Part shown: positions 31,379 through 39,403 of the stretch, one piece after another
Numbering within the stretch: position 1 is the first letter of the stretch
Layout of the letters: each line of letters starts with the position of its first letter
Origin: Leptodesmis sichuanensis A121
GTDB taxonomy: Bacteria > Cyanobacteriota > Cyanobacteriia > Leptolyngbyales > Leptolyngbyaceae
Direction: 5' to 3'
Length of the DNA stretch: 64,000 nt
NCBI RefSeq assembly: GCF_021379005.1
Contig: NZ_CP075171.1
Location: 3,534,001 to 3,598,000 of the forward strand
The notes under the pieces: generated by a model
The model's database searches: none
Seen by the model: the letters and a program-made list of their open reading frames with translations, nothing else
What the model was told of the DNA's origin: nothing
Made by a program: the position numbers and the translations under genes

Positions 31379-32646
31379 TTGTTTGCCCATTTCCAAAAGA
31401 TACGTCATCAGTCGAAATTCGACATCAAGATAAATCGCTTTTGGCATTAAAGCGAAGTTTGAGTACCCCAATTGTGACAGCAGTAACAGTAAAGGCTTCA
31501 CCGAGTTTTGAACTTGATCAGCAAATTTATCTTGAGTGGTTTGGTGCTGATGTAGATGTCGATCACCTCACCTACTCTGTCAGCTACTCAATTGACCAAG
31601 GTAAATCTTTTCGTCCTATACAGGGTGGACTAAAGGAGACTCGATTGATACTTCCAACTCTTGGGCTGGGAGGCAGTAAAAGTGCTTTGTTCAAAGTAAC
31701 TGCCAGCAATGGATTTAATATGGCAGAAGCTATCTCAAATCCCTTTCCTCTTCCTAAATCGGCACCTGTTGCTACCATTTTCTCCCCCACAGACAATGCA
31801 GTCTTCACCTCTAACGAATCCATTTTCCTAAGTGGTGTAGCAATTAATCTTGAAGAGGGTATGCTTGGGCAGCAGTTTTTGCAGTGGTATCTGGTAAAGT
31901 CACAAGAACTTCATTTTCTTGGCAGTGGTCGTGAAGTTTCGATTCACCCCCTTTCTGTTGGCAAGCACTTGATTCGACTCGTGGCAACAGATCAGGAAGG
32001 GGCACAAGCAATAGATGAGCGAACAATTGTCATCCAGGAAGCACCTTTGTATGAAATTGTATTGCCAGATTCTCCCAAATCACTGAAGTTTGTTGAGGTT
32101 AGTGCTCCAGATATCAACTATATATTTGCTCGTAACGGACAAATTGTTGCTTCTGACTCTACAGCAGAAATTAGCATTGAAGGTGCTGAGGGTAAGGGGT
32201 TCTTGCAATCTCGTATGTGGTCTCCTGGGGAAGAGATGACTCTTGGTAGTGGGTTAACTGCATACCTGTACCGTATTGCTTTGAATGATCTTGTAGGAGA
32301 TCCAACAATTCATGGCATTACCTCCTTTAGCATAAAGTTTGGTTCAGTAGAGCCTTTGAATTACGATCGCAATACTTCTGATATGAGATATCACGGATTT
32401 GTGATCACTAGAGGTGGTTTGGGTGCAGTGGCTCCAAATAAGGTGGAACAGGCAGGTGATACGATTACCTTTCACTTCAATCCTCAGATAGGTGTTGGAA
32501 AAACTGCTGGAGGCGGTGAATCTTCATTCTTCTTTGGCATTGCCTCTCGTTATACCCCTAGTGATGTTGTGGCTAGGATAGGTGACTTTCAAGAGAGAGA
32601 GTATAACGTTAATGCTTGCGCCCCAAGTTCATAATTCCTCAGAGCG

Positions 32647-32733
32647 GTCTAACAAATCGCTTGGAGCGGACTGCCAAAGGTCTCCAGGGTGAAGTTTGAG
32701 GTTACTTGCAGCCGCTCAAGCGAACCGTTAGCT
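32647..32733 (+). other. attC of cassette B
   Basis: R'' GTCTAAC, stem AAATCGCTTGGAGCGGACTG / CAGCCGCTCAAGCGAACC, R' GTTAGCT. The best consensus match in the array (R'' fits RYYYAAC). GTCTAAC is the reverse complement of GTTAGAC, the start of cassette B at 27610. Confidence 0.88.
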
Positions 32734-33982
32734 AGCTCCGCATCCAGACCTTGCACTCGTGCTTCAGCGGGATCGGTTAGCCCGAAACCGCCCAGAAGCT
32801 TGTCAGGCAAGGCCGTGGTTTGCGGGTTAGCTGTGATTGCGAAAGCACCCAGAAGGGTTTCGGTGAGGGCCATAACGAGGGGCGATCGGGCATCCCAAAA
32901 CCGGCCAGGAGATTGGGGGTGAGGCGTGGTTGAAGGGCGATCTGTGCGTCGCTGAGCTAACAACGCTGTTGCAACGGATTGGTGAGTTCTGGCTGTAGGG
33001 GAGCAAGATTGATCCGCAACCGCTGAACAGCAACGTTAGCTAGCTCCGCGCTCAGTCCTTGCACTCGTTCTTCAGCGGGATCGGTCAGCCCGAAACCGCC
33101 CAGAAGCTTGTCAGTTGAGGCCGTCATTTGAGTCCTGTTGGTGGTTGCGAAAGCGCCCAGCAGGGTGTCGGTGAGGGCCATAGCGAGGGGCGATCGGTGA
33201 TCCCGAAACCGGCCAGGAGATTGGGGGTGAGGCGTGGTTAGGGGGCGACCCTTGCGGTATCTGCGAAGCAGCACGGTGCGTCGCTGAGCTAACAACGCTG
33301 TTGCAACGGATTGGTGAGTTCTGGCTGTAGGGGAGCAAGGTTGATCTGCAACCGCTGAACAGCAACGTTAGCTAGCTCCGCCGCCAGACCTTGCACTCGT
33401 TCTTCAGCGGGATTGGTCAGTCCGAAACCGCTCAGAAGCTTGTCAGGCAAGGCCGTCATTTGAGTCCTGTTGGTGGTTGCGAAAGCGCCCAGCAGGGTGT
33501 CGGTGAGGGCCGTAGCGAGGGGCGATCGGTGATCCCGAAACCGCCCAGGAGATTGTGAGTGAGGCGTGGTTAGGGGGCGATCAGTGCGTCGCTGAGCTAA
33601 CAACGCTGTTGCAACGGATTGGTGAGTTCTGGCTGTAGGGGAGCAAGGTTGATCTGCAACCGCTGAACAGCAACGTTAGCTAGCTCCGCCGCCAGACCTT
33701 GCACTCGTTCTTCAGCGGGATTGGTCAGCCCGAAACCGCTCAGAAGCTTGTCAGGCAAGGCCGTCATTTGAGTCCTGTTGGTGGTTGCGAAAGCGCCCAG
33801 CAGGGTGTCGGTGAGGGCCGTAGCGAGGGGCGATCGGTGATCCCGAAACCGCCCAGGAGATTGTGAGTGAGGCGTGGTTAGGGGGCGATCAGTGCGTCGC
33901 TGAGCTAACAACGCTGTTGCAACGGATTGGTGAGTTCTGGCTGTAGGGGAGCAAGGTTGATCTGCAACCGCTGAACAGCAAC
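32727..33982 (+). repeat. Four 308/332-bp repeat cassettes (C1-C4) with attC
   Basis: C1 32727-33034 (attC 32955-33041), C2 33035-33366 (332 bp, attC 33287-33373), C3 33367-33674 (attC 33595-33681), C4 33675-33982 (attC 33903-33989). C2 has a 24-bp insertion (CCTTGCGGTATCTGCGAAGC-type) just before the attC. C3 and C4 are virtually identical. Two alleles of the middle third occur: a TTTGCGGGTTAGCTGTGATT type and a TTTGAGTCCTGTTGGTGGTT type. Confidence 0.85.
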
Positions 33983-33987
33983 GTTAG

Positions 33988-34243
33988 CTAGTCGTCCCTG
34001 AAAAACTTCCTTGATTTTGGGGTTCCTACCTATCAAGCCCCACTGAATAAGGGCTTTAGAAGCCAAATCCTACCAACCGCAATTCGGGCAATACGTCTGA
34101 ATCGGCGTTTCAAACCCTTATAGCAGGAGCCATTTTCCCTGATTTTGCAGGGACTTGAGCACTTTCTTGCAATTTCAAACGGTGTTTCAGAGGCTGAAAG
34201 CCTTGATTCTAAAGGGCTAATGAGGTTTTTCAGGGACAACTAG
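33988..34243. mobile_element. 256-bp MITE-like element at the cassette D junction
   Basis: Terminal inverted repeats CTAGTCGTCCCTGAAAAAC and CTAGTTGTCCCTGAAAAAC (19 bp, one mismatch) with no transposase gene inside. Removing 33988-34243 joins GTTAG to GTAGC, giving GTTAGGTAGC, the exact complement of GCTACCTAAC at the R'' of the same cassette. The alternative reading is a CTAG target duplication with shorter ends. Confidence 0.75.
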
Positions 34244-34265
34244 GTAGCTCACTCAGTACATTCCA

Positions 34266-34544
34266 ATGGCTAAACTCATAAGTCGTATTACAGGACTCAT
34301 TTCAGGCATCATTGTTGTTTTCATTGGTATTCCACTCTCTGTATGGGCATTTCTAACCACCATTAATGACGGTTTAGGTGATGCCTTTGCTAGAGCTATT
34401 TTAAACCCTGTCTTAAATCTTCTACCTCTTCCAGCATCAGTAAAGGAAGGGCTACTTGCTCAGCCTTGGATTGGTGTTGGTATTGTCATTCTTGCTATCT
34501 ACTTCTTGTATGGTAGAAATGCAGCGAGTCCCCACAAGAAATAG
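34266..34544 (+). CDS. Small two-helix membrane protein
   Basis: 92 residues; hydrophobic segments ITGLISGIIVVFIGIPLSVW and WIGVGIVILAIYFLYGR flank a short loop (TTINDGLGDAFARAIL). ATG 34266 follows the MITE closely, so its original promoter may have been displaced. It belongs to cassette D. I do not recognise the family; small membrane proteins of this shape occur both as toxins and as immunity factors, which is only a guess here. Confidence 0.6.
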   Translation: MAKLISRITGLISGIIVVFIGIPLSVWAFLTTINDGLGDAFARAILNPVLNLLPLPASVKEGLLAQPWIGVGIVILAIYFLYGRNAASPHKK

Positions 34545-34761
34545 TTGTCAAATTGTTAACGAAAATCTCGATCACTTAAGAATCTTTACTAATTTCTACA
34601 ATTATCTCCCCTTGCTGCAATCGTTTCACTGCTTCTGGCAGTGTAGCTACGAGCAGTTGCCCTAAGTTGCGGTTCGTAACATTGCCACAGGTTAACCAGA
34701 GAATCTGAGGTGGTGATCCCAAACGACATACTAAATCGATAAAATCGCTATCTTTCGTCAT

Positions 34762-36086
34762 AAGGGGTTTGCAATTAAATAATATCCCAATCAATCGGGG
34801 AGAATAGTAATATCCCATTTGGGCAGAGCTTCAGACCGTTGCCAGAAAGGGAGATAATCTGCTAGCTCCTCAGCCAATACCTTGACCCCTTTTTCATAAA
34901 TGCCTTCAACCAGATAAACGACTGGATTCATTGCTTTCCAGGTCATGTGACTGGCCCATTGAACTGCCGCTTCTACCGAATCCAAGATGGCTCCATTCCA
35001 ATACTGCTCAAGCGCTGCCCAGCATCGTTCAATGGCATTGTATTTACTGTGATAAGGCGGGTAGTAAATCAATCGAATCGGGAGCATGATCGTTTGGGCG
35101 AGTTCAACCATGCGTTTGATGAACTGAGTGCGATCACTGCGAGTGGCGGGTCCTCCATCTAAATTGATCACCCATTCCTCAATCTCCGGGTAATGGTCTT
35201 GATTGTCCTGCCACCACCACTCCAAACAATCGGCTATAAAATCGCTGGTTTCAGCCGATTGACCGAAGTAAATCGACAACTCGTCGTTGTCGAGATTGAG
35301 AATGCCAAAGGCACTAACACCGACTGCCACTCACTATCGTGGTCGTCGGCTTTTCTGGCTTCTAGAGTGCGATCCTTGCCATTACGCGATAGATTGCCGA
35401 TCTTAACTTTGGCTTTGGTGTCAATCGAGAGCCTCAAGGACTTCGGATTGGCATCAGCCCGTTGATTCTCTTGAGCAACATTGTCAAAGATGGCATCGGT
35501 TTGAGCGATCTTCTTCAACGGTTTGACTTTTTGTGTTTTTTTAGGCGATATCCCATGCGATTGAGAATTGCCCCAATGGTCTGACGCGAAGGCAGTTGTT
35601 CCTCGTCGTAGCCCTTCTGCTCACTTAAGGCATCTCGGACGGCTTGGGCACTGATACGAGCATATAAGAAGGTCGATTGAAATTTCGGATCAGCTTGGGC
35701 TTGCCTGTCCACTAAACTGGCAATATCGGCTTCCAAATTGACCAACACCACTTCGCTTTTATGCCGCCCTCTAGCTCGATAGTTATCAACACAGGTGATT
35801 CCACTGCGGCGTTCATGCAGACCCAGTTGCACACTGGCGCGATTCCACCCTAAAACCGTTTCCGTTTTCCGGGCTGAACCGTCAAAATAGTCCTCTGCAA
35901 CTTTTGCGATAAAATCTCGCTTACGGTGTCCAGTCAGCTTTCGAGCAGCATCTTTCAGGCTTGCTTTAATCTTGTCGTCGAGCATGGTAAGGAGAGTGTT
36001 GTTCTAGAGATTCTCAGCCAGGAGAGGGATATTTCCGCTCTGCTCCCGCTAAAATGACTGGTATTTTATTTATTTGCAAGCTCCTA
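34762..36086 (-). mobile_element. ISAzo13-family element (1325 bp)
   Basis: Imperfect inverted ends AAGGGGTTTGCAATTAAATAA and TAGGAGCTTGCAAATAAATAA; apparent 2-bp AT duplication at the toxin gene break. Confidence 0.8.
34791..35985 (-). pseudogene. ISAzo13 transposase, three frames
   Basis: Segment 1 (35985-35515) is the N-terminal region ending near HKKSNR; segment 2 (PLKKIAQTDAIFDNVAQENQ ... SEWQSVLVPLAF) and segment 3 (FGILNLDNDELSIYFG ... WVINLDGGPATRSDRTQF ... YYPPYHSKYNAIERCWAALE) each sit in another frame. The catalytic motifs INLD.GP and PPYHSKYN.IER are ISAzo13 hallmarks. The first shift is at an A-rich run and could be programmed; the second, near 35320, has no obvious slippery site, so the copy is probably dead. 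Confidence 0.8.
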
Positions 36087-36237
36087 ATCACAGCGTTTTC
36101 CGCTCGTGCCGCCTCAAAAATTTCGATATCCTTGGCATCTCGAAGTGATAAGTCTCGCAAAGCATAAGCTTCTAAGCCAAAGGATTCTGACAACCAATTT
36201 GCCAGAGTTGGAGGTAGTTGAGCATCCACCCAAATCT

Positions 36238-36471
36238 TCATGCTGTTAGTCTAGGAAAATCAGTACGTCGTGCTGCAAATAGCAAGCAAGCCTGAATATC
36301 TGCTAGTTCTAAGTCGGGAAAATCTTCTAAAATTTCATTAACACTCACGTTTTCAGCCAGCATTTCCAAGATATCGGTAACTCGAATTCGCATCCCTCTA
36401 ATGCAGGGACGACCACCGCACTGACCAGGAGTTTGAGTAATGCGAGTTAACAAGCCAGTTGCTGAATTCAT
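36238..36471 (-). CDS. DUF433 antitoxin
   Basis: 77 residues with the DUF433 pattern: RITQTPGQCGGRPCIRGMRI, then RVTDILEMLAENVSVNEILEDFPDLELADIQACLLFAA. It is the antitoxin half of the DUF433/DUF5615 module; its stop overlaps the toxin start (ATGA). It remains intact while its toxin is broken, the order of loss expected for a toxin-antitoxin pair. Confidence 0.9.
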   Translation of the reverse strand: MNSATGLLTRITQTPGQCGGRPCIRGMRIRVTDILEMLAENVSVNEILEDFPDLELADIQACLLFAARRTDFPRLTA

Positions 36472-36603
36472 TGAAGTGCCTGCAATTTGCTTTGGTTATC
36501 TCTATCTTACCGAGTAATTATGCAAAATCCGCTACCTAACAATCCCGTTGCACACCGACCGTACAGAGTCTGTTTGTTGAGTTCGAGAGGTTACTAGCGG
36601 CGG

Positions 36604-37867
36604 CAGGGTAAACGCATCAAAAATCTGGTCAGGAATGTGCCTCAGACTGCGGCATACTGGCGCTGAGAATTTGCAGCATAAACTGGTCGTCTAGCCCTGC
36701 TCGATAGCGTTTCATCGCCAAACTGCCTTTCGATGGCTCCTGGCGCAGAAGGTTGAGTGCCAATCGACGCAGTACACGCATGTTCTGGGGAGCATGGTCT
36801 TTGCGAATGCGCGAAGCATCCTCGTTGAACACCACGTCCAGGCACCAATGGAGCTGATTTTCAACGCCCCAATGGGCGCGAATATAGCGAGCGAAGGTTT
36901 GGGCATCCGTGCTGAGCGAACTGAGGAAGTAGCGGGTCTCGACGGTGTCCTTGTTCCACAAGCGCCGCTGCGAATGGACGACAACCAACCTTTGCAAGCC
37001 TGCCCATTGCTCCAACTGGTCTTTGGAAAACACCTGGGTTGCCGGAATCTGCCAGATTGTCCTCGACTCGATGCGATGGTGTCCCGTCTCCGTTTCCTGA
37101 TGCTGAGTGTGTTCTACGTCCTCCCATTGACGTGCTTGAGCGGTTTCAAATCCAGCTTGTGCCTGCGCTAACAGGGTTGGGTGATTGCCCTTGAGCGCCA
37201 GAATATAATCTGCGTCTCCCGTTGTGATCTGCTCGGCAATCGCGCTTTGTGTGCCCATCGCATCAATGCTGACAATGCAACCCGCCAGCGCTAACTGTTC
37301 GAGCAACACAGGGATAGCCGTAATTTCGTTGGACTTTGAGTCCACAGAGCACTGTCCCAGCACCAGTCGGTGCTCACTTGCCCATGCACTCACCAGTTGC
37401 AGGGCTTTGCTCCCCCCTTCTCGGTCGTAGGAACCTTTGGCGGTTTTGCCATCAATCGCAATCAGTTCAGCCTCCAGAGTGGATACCAGTGCTCTTATCC
37501 ACTGCTGGAAACTTGCCTCAAGCGCTTTCGGGTCGAGTCGGGCAAAGACACGGGCGAAGGTATCGTGCGAAGGAATCCCGTTGGGTAGGGCCAGGAAGGT
37601 TTCGAGCCAAGTGCGTTTAGCATTGCCGTAGGTCTCAATTGCCACCCAACCGTCTGCTCCAGACAGCACGGCAAACAAAGCGATAGTGATAATGTCTAGC
37701 AGTTGGTGGGCACGAGTGCGCTCTACACGCGGATCGGGGATCTGTCCGAAACACTGCTCCAGACACGATTGCAGCATTTCTCGGTTGATACTGGAAGGCA
37801 TGGGCAAGCGAAGAAGAACTCCTCATCCTACACCTTTTCACGCTCCGTTTTAGATGCGTTTACCCTG
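36604..37867 (-). mobile_element. ISAs1-family element (1264 bp)
   Basis: Perfect 15-bp inverted ends CAGGGTAAACGCATC; exact 10-bp duplication CTAGCGGCGG at 36594-36603 and 37868-37877. Confidence 0.96.
36629..37807 (-). CDS. ISAs1-family transposase
   Basis: 392-residue single-frame DDE transposase: IPDPRVERTRAHQLLDIITI, the first catalytic region LIAIDGKTAKGSYDREGG, SIDAMGTQSAIAEQI and the C-terminal HWGVENQLHWCLDVVFNED. Intact and full length, so probably functional. Confidence 0.95.
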   Translation of the reverse strand: MPMPSSINREMLQSCLEQCFGQIPDPRVERTRAHQLLDIITIALFAVLSGADGWVAIETYGNAKRTWLETFLALPNGIPSHDTFARVFARLDPKALEASFQQWIRALVSTLEAELIAIDGKTAKGSYDREGGSKALQLVSAWASEHRLVLGQCSVDSKSNEITAIPVLLEQLALAGCIVSIDAMGTQSAIAEQITTGDADYILALKGNHPTLLAQAQAGFETAQARQWEDVEHTQHQETETGHHRIESRTIWQIPATQVFSKDQLEQWAGLQRLVVVHSQRRLWNKDTVETRYFLSSLSTDAQTFARYIRAHWGVENQLHWCLDVVFNEDASRIRKDHAPQNMRVLRRLALNLLRQEPSKGSLAMKRYRAGLDDQFMLQILSASMPQSEAHS

Positions 37868-38024
37868 CTAGCGGCGGGTGAACGGGGTCGTTAGGTTGCT
37901 CAGATTATTGGTGGGTAGACAGCTAAAGGTTTGTCTGCTGGTTTTTAAGGTCAAGTTAACAGAGGTTTATAAGTCAATCGATGTTTTGAGTTGATGATGA
38001 AGTAGTCAGGGTTAGGTTAGAAGA

Positions 38025-38633
38025 ATGATGCAACTTTTTCAGACACTGGTTAGATGGTTCCAGAGCGGTGAGAGTTCCAATGAGATTGAGATTCCTCCCC
38101 AATTTGTGTTGTTGGCTAATCACCTTGCAATAGAAAACTGGTTTGAGGCAGATTCTGAAACTGAACGGATTATGCGTGAAATCATTGGAGCGGAAAGCAG
38201 AGAGTTCACTGAGCAAGATTTTGCTGCGTTTCCATCGGGCGCGCTGAAAGTAATTGATTACCTGTGGCTGAAATACAGCAAAGGTAGATTTGGCTTCAGT
38301 GTACAAAAGCAAATTTGGCAAAGATACGGTAGCCCAAAAGTTGCCGGAAGCCAATGGGAAAGTTTTGGTGACACTGTTGGATGGCGTGTAGAAGGAGGCT
38401 GGATGCGTAGCTACGGCAATATTGATCCAACCACACACACCAACTTAACCTACACTAATCAGGCTCCCCAAGGGCACTTGCCAATCTTAACCACCTATTC
38501 AGAGCGTGGGCTTTATGAAATGTACTATGCTGATGGAAATTATCCCCTTGGGTATAACGGAAGTGGTTTTTTTATTCTTTGGAGTGATTATCCCAGCATC
38601 TACGCAACCCTTCTCTCTCGAGTAGATTTCTAA
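38025..38633 (+). CDS. GUN4-domain protein
   Basis: 202 residues. From about residue 35 the sequence follows the GUN4 core: HLAIENWFEADSETERIMRE, then FPSGALKVIDYLWLKYSKGRFGFSVQKQIW and, later, GHLPILTTYSERG. Canonical Gun4 binds porphyrins and activates Mg-chelatase; cyanobacteria also have many GUN4 proteins fused to other modules with unknown roles. This one has a short unrelated N-terminal stretch and a C-terminal extension (YYADGNYPLGYNGSGFFILW). It is the first gene of cassette E, ahead of a toxin-antitoxin pair. A regulatory porphyrin-sensing role is only inference. Confidence 0.82.
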   Translation: MMQLFQTLVRWFQSGESSNEIEIPPQFVLLANHLAIENWFEADSETERIMREIIGAESREFTEQDFAAFPSGALKVIDYLWLKYSKGRFGFSVQKQIWQRYGSPKVAGSQWESFGDTVGWRVEGGWMRSYGNIDPTTHTNLTYTNQAPQGHLPILTTYSERGLYEMYYADGNYPLGYNGSGFFILWSDYPSIYATLLSRVDF

Positions 38634-38724
38634 AGTACTCAGCTATTGAGGTACTGTAAAGTTATCTGTACTTCTAGTTTTGCTAAAATGCTTTACAAAG
38701 CTATCCTTTGAAGGAACTTGCGCG

Positions 38725-38979
38725 ATGGTAATTGTCGTTACACTAAGCCCTGAACTAGAAGCCTTATTGCGTGACAAAGCTGCACAGCGAGGTCAAGACG
38801 TTAACGTCGTTGCATCTGAATTATTAGCCAGTGCGCTGGGATGGGAAGAGCAAGATTTAGAAGAAGCTATCGAGGGCATACAACAAGGATTAGATGACTT
38901 TGAAGTAGGGCGATTTCGGTCTTTTCAAGATTTTGCTGAAGAACAGCGCCATAAATACAAACTGTCCGCCGACTCATGA
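38725..38979 (+). CDS. Type II antitoxin (ParD/RHH-like)
   Basis: 84 residues from ATG 38725 behind a GAAGGAAC ribosome site; an upstream start at 38680 is less likely. The N terminus VVTLSPELEALLRDKAAQRG fits a ribbon-helix-helix DNA-binding fold; the rest is acidic. Overlaps the toxin start by ATGA. Confidence 0.75.
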   Translation: MVIVVTLSPELEALLRDKAAQRGQDVNVVASELLASALGWEEQDLEEAIEGIQQGLDDFEVGRFRSFQDFAEEQRHKYKLSADS

Positions 38980-39323
38980 AATATCGGATTGAAATTTCAA
39001 GTGTGGCAGAAGCTGAGGCAGATAGCGCATTTCTACGTTTGTCCCAAGTTGTTTCTCCTGCAAAAGCAAGCCAATGGTACTCAGGGTTACTGCAAGCGAT
39101 CGAGTCGTTGTCTCAAATGCCTAAACGCTGCCCGTTAGCGAGAGAGAATGAGTATTTTAGCCAGGAGATCCGCCAACTACTCTACGGTCGAGGACGTAAT
39201 TCATACCGAGTCCTTTTTACAATTTTGGCGGAGCAAGATATATCAACGATTCGCATTCTCCACATCCGCCATGCATCACAGCAAACGATTGGTGAAGATC
39301 CCGAAGAATCCGATGCAACCTAA
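38976..39323 (+). CDS. ParE/RelE-family toxin
   Basis: 115 residues with the ParE fold pattern: YRIEISSVAEAEADSAFLRL, AKASQWYSGLLQAIESL, MPKRCPLARENEYFSQEIRQLLYGR and YRVLFTIL...ISTIRILHIRHAS. Complete. The stop codon lies within the attC R'' (39318-39324), so the gene ends exactly at the recombination site, as is common in integron cassettes. Confidence 0.88.
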   Translation: MKYRIEISSVAEAEADSAFLRLSQVVSPAKASQWYSGLLQAIESLSQMPKRCPLARENEYFSQEIRQLLYGRGRNSYRVLFTILAEQDISTIRILHIRHASQQTIGEDPEESDAT

Positions 39324-39403
39324 CAAGTCGATGAAGCGGACGGTTGGGAGTTCTAGGTGAAGAGGCAAAGGTTACTAGCCGCCGCTTATCTTGGTCGTTA
39401 GCT
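39318..39403 (+). other. attC of cassette E
   Basis: R'' ACCTAAC, stem AGTCGATGAAGCGGACGG / AGCCGCCGCTTATCTTGG, R' GTTAGCT; R'' is the complement of the cassette start GTTAGGT at 37890. Confidence 0.88.

Larger units (their letters stand above)
29871..32634 (+). pseudogene. Ig-like partner protein of the metzincin, split by ISL3
   Basis: Starts at ATG 29871 and is interrupted after codon 87 (TGC ending at 30131). Removing the IS and one TTGTTTGC duplication joins it exactly to CCA at 31387 in the correct frame and gives an uninterrupted 502-residue protein ending at 32634. It is beta-rich with two Ig/fibronectin-like stretches (for example SAPVATIFSPTDNAVFTSNE; HLIRLVATDQEGAQ). No catalytic motif. 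It was probably co-translated with the protease; the pair may act together outside the cytoplasm or on proteins, but the role is unknown. Confidence 0.85.
34576..36241 (-). pseudogene. DUF5615 PIN-like toxin split by ISAzo13
   Basis: The N-terminal part (MKIWVDAQLPPTLANWLSES ... EIFEAARAENAV, from 36241) and the C-terminal part (MTKDSDFIDLVCRLGSPPQI ... QQGEIIVEISKDS, ending 34576) are halves of one ~112-residue DUF5615 protein. Removing 34762-36086 and one AT restores ...AENAVMTKDSDF... without a gap. DUF5615 proteins are Mut7-C/PIN-like putative RNases paired with DUF433 antitoxins; the upstream gene is exactly that, overlapping by ATGA. As it stands the toxin is inactivated. It is antisense to the cassette direction. 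Confidence 0.88.
36534..37896 (+). other. attC of cassette D, interrupted by ISAs1
   Basis: R'' ACCTAAC at 36534-36540, stem CAATCCCGTTGCACACCGACC, then the IS, then GGCGGGTGAACGGGGTCGTTAGGT (R' 37890-37896). Without the IS and one 10-bp duplication the site is about 89 bp, the size of the others. Confidence 0.85.
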
